From Camarhynchus parvulus (Eukaryota; Chordata; Aves; Passeriformes; Thraupidae): 64,000 nucleotides of DNA. The stretch spans positions 5,146,001 through 5,210,000 of the forward strand of contig NC_044585.1 of NCBI RefSeq assembly GCF_901933205.1, read 5' to 3'. Below the pieces are notes generated by a model. The model was not told the origin of the DNA. It searched no databases and saw only the letters and a list, made by a program, of their open reading frames with translations. The position numbers were made by a program, and so were the translations under genes. This document shows, in pieces, positions 26,581 through 38,709 of this stretch; the first letter of the stretch is position 1, and each line of letters opens with the position of its first letter.

Positions 26581-29084
26581 CTATTTAGAGATAGCCTTTT
26601 GATTTTTAACATGGGGTCCAGAAACTTTCCCTATTTGACATTTATGTTCATTCCTCAGAGAAGTAGCCCTTTGTTTTTCTGTCAGGAAAACTTCTGATCT
26701 TGCACAGAAAACCAGTATTAAGCTGTAGGACACAGGATTCTAAGCTATTTTCTATAGAAGGTGCCTGGAATTTAGCTGCTAAGTGGGTGAAAAATGCTTG
26801 AACAGTGGTAGTTAAGAGCCCTTTTTGCTTCTTAACCCAGTCGAAGGCCCAGAACGTTTGCCTGTATGGACAAACGCTGGCCCTGGAATTGGATCATAGG
26901 GATCAATAAGCACCTGCACACAGTAGGAAAGTTGCTGTGCCCCAGTTCAGCCCAAAGACTCCCAAATTATACAAAGCCTTTGTTCTGTTTATGACCTTTG
27001 AAAAGTGATGTATGAGAATGGAGGACTCTCTTGGGGAATCCTTTGGTAAGTCAGTTGTGGTGTAACTGGGTAAGTCATTCCCACATCAGCCCCTGTGCAG
27101 GTTCCTATCAGTGGTGTCTGTCACACTCCAGAGAGTACTGAGAATTTAAAACCCCTGTCAAAGGCAGAAGCTTCCAAAATCTGAGCAGCAAGGAAGAACA
27201 CAAAATGTCCTTATCTTCCTGCTGATGACTTGGGCTCACTTAGTAACACCAAATGCCCTCTGTAGTTCCTCACACCCCAATGGGATGCCAGTCCTTTACC
27301 AGGAGAACAGCCTGGTCACTCCAGGACAGAAGCCTCACAGTCCTAGCTGGCCCTTTGTGGGAATTCCAGTGTTTGTACACCAACATAGATCTAAGGATGC
27401 ACAAGTATCCTGCTAAGCTCCCTTTGTAAGCAAAACCTGAGATTTCATATGCGCTCAAGTTGTGGGGAAACTGGCTACTGAGAACAAGAATTGGGACTGA
27501 CTTTTTCATGTCACTGCAGAGACCCCTCCTGTCAGCTCAGTCACATCCTGTCTCCTGAGCATGTTTGATTCAGAAAAGAGTGGTTCTTGCTACACTTCAG
27601 AAACAAATACGTAGTGGTATCATTACATTCAGACACTAAAAAGCACACTAAATCATCTGAGTTCAAGCTGAAGTGGGACTTTAAAGTGTTCTGCCAACTT
27701 GGACCCTTGCTGTCAGTTGCTGTGCAGGGGGCAGTGGGACAGGACAGTATCTAAGCACTCTCACTACCTTTCCCTCAGAAATGAGTGCTAGAGTTGTAAC
27801 AGCAAGAGTGTTCCTGGATGCTTGTTTTTCAGTCTCAGCTCTTGGCCATAAGGGGTTTTTTTTTCCCTCCTTAACAGAATGGCACAGTCTTCAGCCTCCT
27901 CCCCTGGTTCCCATCTTCTTTGGAAAATAAACAGCTCTGATTGTTGTGCACTTGAGATTATGAAAACATCAAGTCCATTAGTATTTGGCAAAGTGCTCTC
28001 TCATTTCCTTCTGATGTAATAATTGAGAGAGAGGGAGCGGAGACGGCAAAGATAGCGCAAGGCACAAGTTAATGACCTTCTCGCATGTATGTGTGGGCTC
28101 TTTGAGAGGGAGCCTTTTCCAAGCCCCATCTCGCCTCCACTCATACTGTTTCAGCTGAAACACTGCTTCAATGTGGCTTTTATTATTTGATCTGATGTCC
28201 CTTGGCCAGCCTTCAGAGGCAGCTAAATGGCAGGCAGGTGTGGGGGGCTAAGAGACAAAAAGCAAATGGAGCTAATGCTTCAGCAGGCCTGCTGTACACA
28301 GGCCCTCAGCTCCAGCTCTGCAGCCAAATGCCACTGGTGCCCAGTTCCTCTTGCCTGCTTTGGTTTCACTTACACATTTAAGTCTAGGCGGGGAATGCAT
28401 CCTGCTTCGCTCTCTGAGGGAGATTCTTTGGAAGACTGAAGGCCTGATAAAAATCAGGACGTGGGTGGAATGGCTGAGTGTAGAAAGGGATCAGCTGTAG
28501 AAAGAAAATTAACGGAGGTCAGTGGTTGCTACTCTTTAAGTGTTGGACTGGCCACTCACTTATTTGATTGCCAAATTTGTGGCTTCACTTTGGGTGCCTA
28601 GAGCCAAATTAAAGTGGGATAGATTCCACAGAAGGGTAGTGGAATTTATCCATGTCCATAGTGTTTCCTGCTGGGTTTCTCAAGACTTTAGTCTTTTGAA
28701 GTGCTTCTAGAAGCCTGCAGAGATGTATAGCTTTCCACATTTTAGCTTAACTGGAACCTAAGCCAAAAATCTCATCTCATTTTAAAAAATAATCCAAATT
28801 TGACAGCTGAAATTTTAGATTAATAAAAGAAAATAAAGATTAGCCTTTGCCAAGTGGTCCGCTTTGAGGGCTCCACCTTGAAGTGACAAGTCCCTGGGCT
28901 ACCTGAGCCAAAGGGTGATTATATGGATACTCTTTGAAGCTCAGTCCTTCCCTGTACCAGGTGTCCCTGCTCCCACTGGATTCACATAGTTAGCACCCTG
29001 GAAAGAGAAAGCGTGTGAAGGATCACAAGTGGATTTCAGTGGGGTACTCCCTCCTCCAGCCAAGGGTTTCTGTCAAGGAGTGAG
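26581..29084. other. Gene-free region
   Basis: No supported coding sequence. One enhancer-like stretch at 27995-28190 is listed separately. The rest is unremarkable. Confidence 0.5.
27995..28190. promoter_or_regulatory. Candidate conserved noncoding element
   Basis: A purine-rich GAGAGAGAGGGAGCGGAGACGG stretch runs into AAGTTAATGACC, then CTTTTATTATTTGATCTGATG. CpGs are retained (AGCGGAG, GACGGC, AGCGCAAGG), which is unusual in this desert and hints at constraint. No alignment was available. Confidence 0.25.
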
Positions 29085-29195
29085 TGGAGCTCTGAACAAC
29101 CTGGTCTAATGGAAGGTTCCCTGCCCATGGCAGGGGGATGGAACTGGAGGATCTTTGAGGTCCCTTCCAACCCAGGCCATTCTGTGGTAAGGGAT
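29085..29195 (+). mobile_element. CR1 LINE fragment, 3' end
   Basis: The sequence CAACCTGGTCTAATGGAAGG, then CCCTGCCCATGGCAGGGGGA, TGGAACTGGAGGATCTTTGA and GGTCCCTTCCAACCCAGGCC, followed by ATTCTGTGG, is the classic 3' end of avian CR1 retrotransposons. Only the terminal ~110 bases are present, as is usual for 5'-truncated copies. It has no coding capacity. Confidence 0.9.
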
Positions 29196-32100
29196 TACTG
29201 ATTTCTGTGAAGGATTGACAGCAGTGCTAGAAGGCAACTCCACACTTCCTGGTGCCTAGAGAAGGAGTCTTTCCCCTTTCCCCCCAAGTAAGGGTATCCA
29301 CCTTTTCTCTCTGTACCGGAAAGTGTTGCAGTGGGAGAGTTAAGCAAGTTAGTTTGATGTAATCCAAGTCTCAGCAGGTTTGAGCTGGCCCCTGTTTGCC
29401 ACCACAGCACCCTGGACTTACATGTTCAGAGCCAAACCGTATGTTGTATGTGCAGCAGCATTGGAAGACTGCTAACGGGAGGGGGATAAGTTTTACCATC
29501 TTTTCACCTCCCATTCAAAAAGGAACTGACAAATGGGTTATAGGATTGATCTGTACCAGAAGACACATTGTTTTTAAAAGGCCCTTTAGAAGGTCCCCCA
29601 GTTGGTTTCAGGCCTGTGTAACAGTCCTTCCCTGCCAATCTAATATACCTTTATATTTGATCATGAAAAATTTCATATCAGAAAAATGCTTTTTTCCAGA
29701 CCTAGCTGCAAGGATAGCTATTTCCTTCCTCCCTGTACATTTCCTCCCCTCATATTTTATACATGCAAAGGCATATACATTCTTACTCCTTTCTGCCATC
29801 CTTACATGGCTACAGTTCTGATTTCATTGATTGCACACACCAGTGTCTGCAGAGCTACCTTAAGTAAGTTGAAGCCGTTGGGAATTCAAGGTGAATACAT
29901 TTTTCTCCTTCAGTTACGTTGTTTTAGTTAAAAGCCATTGCCGGCTGCTCCATAACAAAACCAGACACAGTGGGCCCCCTTTGTCCGGCTCTTGGCCAAG
30001 GTAGCATATATGGATTAAGTGATGAATTGCAAAAAGGGCCTAAAAGCCAAGCTGTAACTTCACAAAAAGGCCATTAAAGGTGAGCACTGTCAGTGAAGTG
30101 CCCATTCAGAAGGGCTTTTATGGCCCTCAGTGTTCCAGAGACACTCAGGAACTACAAATGGTTCAGGCTCCCAGACTTGCTGCCCAAGTGACACATCCTC
30201 AGCTGAACCTGGCTGGGAGAGCTGCTCCTTGCAGGGATGGGAGTGGGACACTGGCACTACCTACACCCAGCACGTGAGGAAAAGCAACACCTTAGTCCTG
30301 CTCAGACATAAGAAGTCATGAATTTAACCCCAAGGTGAAAAAACTGGGGAGAAAAAAAATGAATAGAACATGAAAGCACACACTTTTTGGGCTACTTTTA
30401 CCTCCTAAACTTCATCCTCATCAATTCTGCATAAAATGTAATTTTGTCTGTTCTTATACATTCCTTCATATGGTTTTCAGTGCATGTATAAAGCATTCAT
30501 AATTTCAATTACTGACGCTTCTTTAAGCATGTCTTAGAATTTTGTACAGAGTGGAGGGTCTACATAGCTTAGGTGACAGAAAATAGCTCACCTGTGGACT
30601 GTGACATGCACATCCTTTAGTGGCATAAAGCTGCTAGAGGTGAATTGTGCCTGAATTCCCTTACACTCCATATTAGTCTCTAAAGATGAAGGAGAATGAA
30701 TTAAACCTGAGCCTGATTGTTTCTATCAAGCTTTAAAAACACAGTTCATAGAGCAGCAGATTCATTACAAATATTTTGATTGTTCCCTGAAAGAAAAACA
30801 GGCAACTTTCTTCTTCGTAGGGGAACTGAAAGGAGTGGTTTGTTGACTTCTTCATGGTGCTTTGAAATCTGTAATTCTGTGCACTTGTGAAATGTTGGAT
30901 GATGGTTTGAAATAATTTCAGCTCAAAGCAAGTAAATCTACCCAGGCTGGAGCATTTGCTACCTCATACAGCCGAAGTGAGCAGTCATTTCTCACCTTGA
31001 ATCCACAGCTGAGAGGTGTTTTGGGGCAACTGCAGTTTAGCTTGAACTGTATTCAGCTCTTGGCTGAGTTTAGTGTTTCAGACAAGACGTGCTGAGGGCA
31101 TTTCTTTCTCCACAGCAGCAGCTGCTTTTCTAGTACCGCCTTTCTGACATCTGAGCTGTCTTTGCTGAGATCCCCTTATTGGACCTGCACTGGCCCTTAA
31201 ACCCCAAGTTCCTGCTTTGGTCCAGTTGTAATGCTGAGCTGAGATCAGCCCTCTCTCTCTTTCTTTGGCTGAGAAGAGCCGAGGCTGGAAGCAGCTGGGT
31301 GAACTTTTACCAGTTTGGTTGCAGTTATTTGCTGTGATGCTGCTGCTCCTCCATCAGCAGCTCCCTCCCCAGCACCCAACCAGACACAGGCTCTGCTCAG
31401 CCCTGAGGAAACAGCTCCCCTGGCAGCGTGCCTGTGTTTGGGGCTTCACTCTGACATGTCGTAGCCTCACACATTGCTGGGGAGGTGTTGGAAAGGCACC
31501 GCAGCCTCTCTCTGAGCGGTGCTCTTTAAACTTTCTACTGATTAGGGGCCTTTTAGCACTCAGCTGGCTTTTCCTAATGGATTTTGCCTTTTCATTGAGA
31601 CTATTTTTTTTGCAGGCGTTGCCAAAGTAAACAGTCACGGATGGCTATTTGGAAAGCAGGGGAGAGAAGAAAGGGACACAGAGCCAGGACTGGTCCAAAT
31701 GTGTCCAGACAAGCACTATACATCAGCTGATATGTGTTGGGGGCCAAGTGCTGCCAGATTTAAAATTTCTGGGAAAAGGAGTCCATTTGTTGAGAGAAAG
31801 GCACAACAGATACAATTGCAAGGTCTTCTCTTGGATCAAAGATGCTATGCCTGAATTCTTGAGCCTTTAGGGGGAGCAGGGTGTGAGCTTGGCATTAATC
31901 AGCCCCCTTCTGATTTATTTCCAAAGTCTTGAAGTCAGAGGAGGTGTTTGAGTAATTCCAAGCTTACAGAGTTCAAGCATATCAATCCTTCACTGCTCTG
32001 AAGCAGATGATTTAGCCTTCAGCCAGCTCACTGTGTGGGAACACTGTCCTAAATGAAACTCCCTTCCTCTGCACTGTTCTGGTCAGTGGACAATGCACAT

Positions 32101-34610
32101 CTCTGCAGAAGTTCAGAATTTGGTCCAGGCCAGCAAAGAAAACTGGGTACAGTGGCTCTGTCCCCAGCTGGATCAGTGTGCCTGGTAAATTTTGTGTAGG
32201 CCCTGGATGCACTGCAGAAGTGTTTTAGGGATGTAATATATTTATGGCCTGCATTTTTTATCAGGCTCTGAAAAGAGTTCTAGATTTTACAGTTCCTTCT
32301 CTGCTGCCTTGACACAAAGTACAAGAGGAACAAAGCAGGCCTTTTGTGTAGGAATATCTTCTTTCCCTGTCCCATCTCTGCACTGATTTGCTTCTTAGTT
32401 CAGCCAGCTGCTGAATGTCTGCTCTTCTTCCTCCTCAGATTAACTACAAGAGTTCAGAATTTTCACCTTTAGCTGGGACTCATTCCTTGCTGGAAGCTTC
32501 AGCTTTGTTTCATCTTACAAAGCAGTGAGGGTTCACCTGGCTCCTTCTGGTCAGATGAGTGCAATTTATAGACAGAGCTTGGGCTACTGACAGCTAGACC
32601 CGATCAGTTTTCTCAAATGCTGAGGACTCCTGCAGCCTCCTCTCCCCACAGCAGAGTCACCAGAATGTCCAGGGGCAGGCTCTCATGTGACTTTGATCCA
32701 TGCCAGGGATGGATTCCAGATGGATACTTCCCCAGAGTTGGCCTACAGGCATGTTTCACACAGCATTGATGGGGTGTTAACGATGCTAAAATTTCAGCCA
32801 AGCTCCTCAGACATGCTGGGTTGGGAATGAGGAGAGGAGTTCTTTAATAAAAACCTGATGTAGACCGGGCACTTTTACCTGTAGCGCAGCCAGAGGAGCC
32901 ATCAGAGCACCTGGAAGAGGGAAGTGAAGGTGCAGCCCCTGGCTGTTACCAACTTACCGACGCACCAGTGGATCTTGGCATTTCCCAAGCCTCCGGGCCT
33001 GGGACGAAGCCATTTTATGGAAGGTGCAGGATGGTGTGCAAGTGGTGTCTTGATCCTGTGGGGTCTGGAGGGGATTTGCCACCGGGAGCTGGGAGGTGGC
33101 CCAGGACAAAGGGAGCTGAGGGAAGGATCAGGCACATCTCCACGGAGCTGTGGCTGCAGTCCTGCCTGCAGCTCCCCACAGGGCCTGCAGTGCTCTGGGA
33201 CACACACAGAGCTTGGCGCAGTCCTGGGAAGGGGCTCAGGGTCTTCTCCCCTGCCCTCAAGTCCTGCCCAATTCCTGGGGTGGGGACATGCCACAGGCAG
33301 AATGGAGCTGAGCCATTGGGCTGGGCTTGGGCTGTCTGAGTGGCATTACCACACACCTGCTGGGGTCATTTTTGGCTCAGACATCCTACTTCTTCTTTCC
33401 TGAAGTGAATGATCCTGATCTATATCCTAGTTTAGAGGCCATTCCACATCTATGTGTTTGGCTTAATGGTTTAGATTTTGTGTGTGTGTCTTACTATGAA
33501 TTACTTCTGATATTTTATTGGCCAGTTCCACAACATTCTGGGATCTTTCTGTAAGTCTTTGCAGAGGACTGTAGTTTTTGTTATCCTAATTAATTTTATG
33601 TGAACTTGACTAGAGTTTGCAAACTAATGCTCTGCACTCTGCTGCCTGAGAGCCTTAAAACAAACCAGAGCTCAAGTGAGCCAGTGGCATTGATTGTTAT
33701 ACAGGCAAGGAGTAGCAAAGCCGACAGTTTGCCCAAAATCCCACATTGGTTTGGGCAGCTTTAGAGTTTTGATCTTTCCTCTCCTCTCAATCCCTTTAGC
33801 ATGCCTTCCTTACTTGCTTATTAAATCTGGAGCTGTTCTTCTGATTAACTGCACCCTTAATAACTGCAAAGCCATTGCTCAGGAGGCTGAAGGGGTGGGC
33901 TGTAGTTGCACAGAAACCTGGAAAAGCAGTTCCATTCCATGAGTGCTGGCCTCAGGCACTCTGAGGTTATGCATTAACACTGAGTGCCAATGCCCCTCAC
34001 CTGCACAGGCACCCTGGGCTGCCATCTCCAAGTCTCCAAAGGAACAGGGAACTGGGGTGGAGGAGCCCACACCAGGGTGCTGCACATGGAACAGAGGTCA
34101 CCCCAAATACCCTTCCCTGATTAGGAATCTATAGACTATAGCAAAAGATTTGTGCTTCCTGAATGGACGGGGGACTCATCCAAGTCACCTAAATGAAAAA
34201 AGCAGAGAGATTCTGGGAAAATGAGAAAAAAAATCCTCTCAGCTTCTGACTGAGTTTGTTTAGGGAGGGAAGGTTATGTTTTGTGGAAAGGGGTGCTCAC
34301 TTGTGTGGGATATTTCTTTTAAATAAAAGTAACTTTCACTAGTGAAAGGGCCCAACATCAAAAAAAATGTTAGCAACATAAAGTGCAAAGAGAAGGGCAA
34401 ACCAGTGATGATGAGGGGAATCTCCAAGCAAAGGAAGGGTGTCCTCTGTCCCTCTGTTGCCATAAAAGCAACATGGCCCTTGGTGGTACAAGTTGTTTTC
34501 CACTTGGGCTCTCCTTGTTGTTTACAGCTCAAGTCGCCCTGAGACCAGGCTTGGGCCCATGCAAGTCCCTTTTCTGTCCTCTGCCTGTCCCTGGATACCA
34601 AGGCGGTGCA
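29196..34610. other. Gene-free region, GC-richer toward 33 kb
   Basis: No frame resembles a known protein. The segment at about 32930-33320 is GC-rich but CpG-poor and gives overlapping open frames on both strands, a composition effect. An enhancer-like stretch at 29930-30080 is listed separately. Confidence 0.5.
29930..30080. promoter_or_regulatory. Candidate conserved noncoding element (SOX-like words)
   Basis: ATAACAAAACC and CCCTTTGTCC (SOX-type words in opposite orientation), CTTGGCCAAGG (NF1-like palindrome) and GGATTAAGTG lie within 150 bases, without repeats. A motif-based guess. Confidence 0.27.
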
Positions 34611-35108
34611 GCAGTGTGTGCCATTGCACCATGGGGCCCTGCAGTGTGTGTGCCATTGCACCATGGGGCCCTGCAGTGTGTGTGCTGTTGCACCATGGGG
34701 CACTGCAGTGTGTGCCATTGCAGTGTGTGCCATTGCACCATGGGGCACTGCAGTGTGTGTGCCATTGCACCATGGGGCACTGCAGTGTGTGTGCCATTGC
34801 AGTGTGTGCCATTGCACCATGGGGCCCTGCAGTGTGTGCCATTGCACCATGGGGCACTGCAGTGTGTGTGCCGTTGCACCATGGGGCACTGCAGTGTGTG
34901 CCATTGCACCATGGGGCCCTGCAGTGTGTGTGCTGTTGCACCATGGGGCCCTGCAGTGTGTGCCATTGCACCATGGGGCACTGCAGTGTGTGTGCCGTTG
35001 CACCATGGGGCCCTGCAGTGTGTGTGCTGTTGCACCATGGGGCACTGCAGTGTGTGTGCTATTGCAGTGCATGCCACTGCAGTGCGTGCCATTGCAGTGT
35101 GTGCCATT
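34611..35108. repeat. Minisatellite, 30/32-bp units with 15/17-bp half-units
   Basis: Read by hand there are 13 full units of 30 or 32 bases and 6 half-units of 15 or 17 bases. A unit is the half GCAGTGTGTGCCATT plus the half GCACCATGGGGCCCT (or ...GGCACT). The 32-base forms gain one extra TG. Half-units occur at 34705, 34782, 35047, 35064, 35079 and 35094. Full units with CCATT, CCGTT or CTGTT variants are interspersed. No stop codon can arise in any of the six frames, because the unit has no TA and no TGA/TCA, so long open frames span the array on both strands; these are artefacts. Confidence 0.97.
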
Positions 35109-38100
35109 GCAGCAGAACCTTCCCCACTCACCACAGCCTAACAGGGGGAAAGAAATCCAAGGGCAATTACTTGGAACTGAAACGTTGCTGGAGCCAGGAG
35201 CCCAGAGAGCTGCTCACAGCACCGTTCTTTTAGCACTTCCATGGGCCATTACCCTGCTGGGATTAAGAGCCCCCTGCCCTGCCATGCGCACCCTGCCCCA
35301 TCACCTGCCTCTCCCGGCCTGTCTTTTCCCCAGGCACTAATGAAATTACCACCGAGACTGATTACAAGTGGGGTGGAGCACTTTGACCAATGAACCCACA
35401 CCTGCTCGCGTGGTTGACCTTTAATGATCCAGCTCTGTAGCTCTGCAGTTTAATTTGGTTTTTTAAAGCCTGGTTTAGGGAGAAGCTGGAGTTTCATTTG
35501 CCATCAAAACATGACCCCTGCTGGAGGACCAAGGATGTGACTTTCAGTTATTCATAGGGACAACTCCACACAGAGAACGGCGCAGATGTGATTAATGTGA
35601 TATGATACAGCTGTCACTGGCTGCAGGAAATCACAGACGACTAAAAAAAGGTTGGCTTAAGAAGAATTCTTATTCACCCAAATGCAAAGGTAAAAAAATT
35701 TTTCCGGATATTGTGTTTTGGTTGGTTGGTTGTGGTTTTGGTTTTATTTTTGGGGTTTTTTTCATGCATGTGATTGTGTTTTACAGAATTGCAAGAACCA
35801 GTGAGCTTTCCTGCAGGGCTCTGTGTGTGTGTAATTTTTTTTTTAATGGGAGTCCTGGATATCAAATCTCCTGGCAGAAAGTTCTCCAAACACTTGTAGT
35901 GGCAGCAGTGCATTTGAGGATGTAGTTTGTTCCTAGATTTATACCAGCCTGACATTTTCCCAATGGCAAAATATTTAAATAAAAACAAAGAGAGCGTCAG
36001 GCTGGTAGGAGTTTTTTAAACATATGTCTAATTTAGTGTGTAAGGAAAATAAATTCCACTTGTGAGGGCCCTAGCCCTGCCCTGGTTGCCACGTGGGCTG
36101 CAGCAGTTCCCTGCTGGCCTGGCTGTGTCTTTTAAAAGGGGCCAGCTGGAGTGAGCATCGCTGCCTGGGGAGCAGCTGATGTTGCTGGGTAGATGACAGA
36201 GGTCCTACAGGGGCAGGTATTGCTGAAATGAAACATCTGTCCAACAGGAAAAGGTGTGTGTGCTGTGGGAAGGAACCCATATTCCTGCAATGTGAAGGTG
36301 GAGGAGGTGGCTGGGTACCAGGGGTTGGCTAAGAGCTGAAAGCTTTGGGGAACGGAGGAGGTGTCAACAGCAGAGGCTGCTGTAGTATCCTCAGAGCCAC
36401 ATGGGAGTGGCCATGGAATGGAACCAGACCCTGTGGGGCAACCAGAGGGAGCAGTGAATTCCAGCAGGTGTTGCAGGACCACAAAACATGCTCCTGTAGA
36501 AAGAGTCCCCAGCACGCCATGTCCTGCTGGTTTGCTGCAAAGGGGCCCTTGTGCTAAGCTGGTTTTTAACCATGATTCTGAGAGATTTCAGTAAGTAGCT
36601 CTTAGAGGGAAAAGCTGATGTTTATCAGATAAAGGAGCATGTGCTGTGTGGTTTTGGCTTCTATCAGCTGTACTGGACGTGTGTGTCCATGGTTGCAGGG
36701 GCAGACAGGGCCCGGCGTGTAGCAGAGCAGGAGCTGCTCATACAGAATGGCTCAGACTGGAGCCTGCCCTGCCTGGAGCAGAGCTCCTGAGAGATCCCAG
36801 CACTGACAGCTCAGGGCAGCCTGAGTTCCCAGCTGGCCTCACACAGACACTGGGGCTGTCTTCTTCCAGGCCTCTGCAGAGTATTTCAGGTTGCAAACAG
36901 CCCTGAGGTTTCCATAGCCTGTGGGATGTGCTGTGGGATTGCTCCTTTGATACCCGGTAGGGAAACAGCCAATGAAGCACAAACCAGCAGTGTCACATCA
37001 ACTTTTGTCCAAGGGTTAAGGTTCAGGGTCAAAATAGGGAAGTGGAAGCTGCATAATTTTATAAATCCTGTTTTGTTGCCAAAGACCAAAGCCTTCCTGT
37101 TTGGGGATGCAAGGCTGTTCCATTTCCACTGTAAATGGTGAGAGACTGCCCATAAACCTCATGTTTACTTCACTGTTTCTGATGCTTTCTACATGTGCTG
37201 AAACAGCTTTCAAGTGGCCATGACATTTTGTCAAAAATAGAGATGGCAGCTGGGAAAGGAAAAGTAGTTTAATGTCAGCCTAATCGTAAAAAGCATTTTC
37301 TTTACTGGAGTTAAAGAGCTGAGGCCATCACCACAGTGTTGCACACCCTTGTAGATATTCCATTATTGTTACAAATCAACTGAGATTTCAGTTTTTTCAT
37401 TCAGGTCTTCCTTACAGTCCTCATGGAATGGAATCTTTAATTGGTAGATTTTGTCTGTGAAGCTAGTGAATTAGATACAAAGTAATCTCCATGTAACAAA
37501 CACTGCTCTGCAGTAATTCCAGGTACTTGCAGCTCTCACAGGAAAAGACCAAAATGTAACTGTTCTGTAAAAACTTAGATAGGGTAATTGAACAGTGTCA
37601 TTTAGTACCATAATTTACAGTAGTACAGTGAACTAAAAGATACAAGCTTGAAAGTTAAAAAAAAAAGTAAAATCTTAGGGACTATTTTTGTAAGTATTTG
37701 AATTCAGAACTAAGAAGCACCAAAATTCAAACGGACAAGAAATAATATCTACTGAGGAAATCCCAAATCCCATTAAAGAGGCATGGAAAGGAGTGGCAGT
37801 TCCTCCATCCAGTCACTGGAGATGTCATAGGATGCTCATATGGGCTCCAGCTATTATGGAAAATGAGTTCTTTCAGGATACTTTTTAAGGGAGTGAGCCA
37901 CAAAGATCACCTGTGAGATGCTTGGAGTCTGCAGAAACTCCTCCATCCCCTTTTGCCAGCCAGCACTGCTGTAACGGGGGCTGTCCTTGCAGCCTGGGGT
38001 GGCACAGCTGGCTCCCCTTCCCACATCCTGGGATGTCACAGCTGTTCATTAAATATCATTTTTGGCACTTCTGTATTTGGGAATGACTCTGCTAATCCCA

Positions 38101-38179
38101 GAGTGTCTCACTCTGAAGAGACCTCCTGGGGTGCAACAGTCCAACCCAGCCCTGCACACAGCAGTTACACTTAGCACAG
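35109..38179. other. Gene-free region between minisatellite and MED13L 3' end
   Basis: No supported gene. A G/T-biased stretch lies at about 35710-35770, and the flank of MED13L begins beyond 38000. Short open frames at 36100-36900 have no recognisable content. Confidence 0.5.
35335..35500. promoter_or_regulatory. Candidate enhancer with T-box and NKX-like words
   Basis: Contains TAATGAAATTACC, CAAGTGG (NKX2-like, 35365-35371), CACACCT (reverse of the AGGTGTG T-box half-site, 35397-35403), the E-box CACCTG, TTGACCTTTAATGA (nuclear-receptor-like half) and GTTTAATTTGG. It is non-repetitive. The T-box word is suggestive only because the domain probably belongs to TBX3/TBX5 neighbours; motif matches this short occur by chance. 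Confidence 0.3.
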
Positions 38180-38260
38180 AATCCACACTTAGCACAGAAT
38201 CTCAGAGTATCCTGAGCTGGGAGGGACCCACCAGGATCATGGAGTCCAGCTCCTGTGGGC
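38180..38260 (-). mobile_element. CR1 LINE fragment (tail), minus orientation
   Basis: CACAGAATCTCAGAGTATCC, TGAGCTGGGAGGGACCCACC and AGGATCATGGAGTCCAGCTC match the reverse complement of a CR1 3' end. It lies about 450-530 bases beyond the inferred MED13L cleavage site. Sequence to about 38600 is GC-rich and may be more of the same element, too diverged to call. Confidence 0.8.
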
Positions 38261-38709
38261 TGGGGATTCTGCAGCTCCTCTGGGAAGCCTGAGGCCATGG
38301 CTCTGGTCCCTCATCTAGGGCTGTCCTGCAGCCACCATGGCCCTGTCCCCATCCCTGTGCAGGGACAGGGGCCAGGCCTGACCTGCCCCTGACAGCCCCT
38401 GGTGGAGACTCACCTGCTGCACCTGGAGAAGTTCATCCATCATTGATGGACCCCTGGGTTTGGAGTTGCCCGTGGAAAGCAGCCACTGCTCCCGTGGCAC
38501 TGGATTATCCCAGGCTGCTCCCACTCACACCTCTGGCAGGATTTCCCATCCTTGGCATCAGTGACACCCCCTGTCCCCTCACAACAGCCATGGTTTGAAA
38601 CATTTCATTGCAGTTCCACTCACAGCCCTGGATCTGCACCTTGCAATTCCTTCCCTGGGAATGCCAAAACTCAGAGCTCAATACAAGAATAAAACTGCAC
38701 CAACAGTTT

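Noticed and set aside
26181..26612. 143-codon minus-strand frame
   Set aside because: Lies in the CpG-rich patch, where stop codons are rare on both strands. The sequence is Arg/Ser/Pro/Cys-rich without a known pattern.
32902..33403. Overlapping 110-160-codon frames on both strands
   Set aside because: GC-rich composition, with no homology or splice support.
34260..35340. Five or more long open frames (150-270 codons) on both strands
   Set aside because: They cross the minisatellite, whose unit lacks TA and TGA/TCA, so all six frames are open by composition. The Cys/His-rich 'proteins' are translated repeats.
38160..38200. Direct repeat of CACTTAGCACAGAATC as a target-site duplication
   Set aside because: Copies are adjacent, not flanking an element. 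More likely a small tandem slip at the edge of the CR1 tail.
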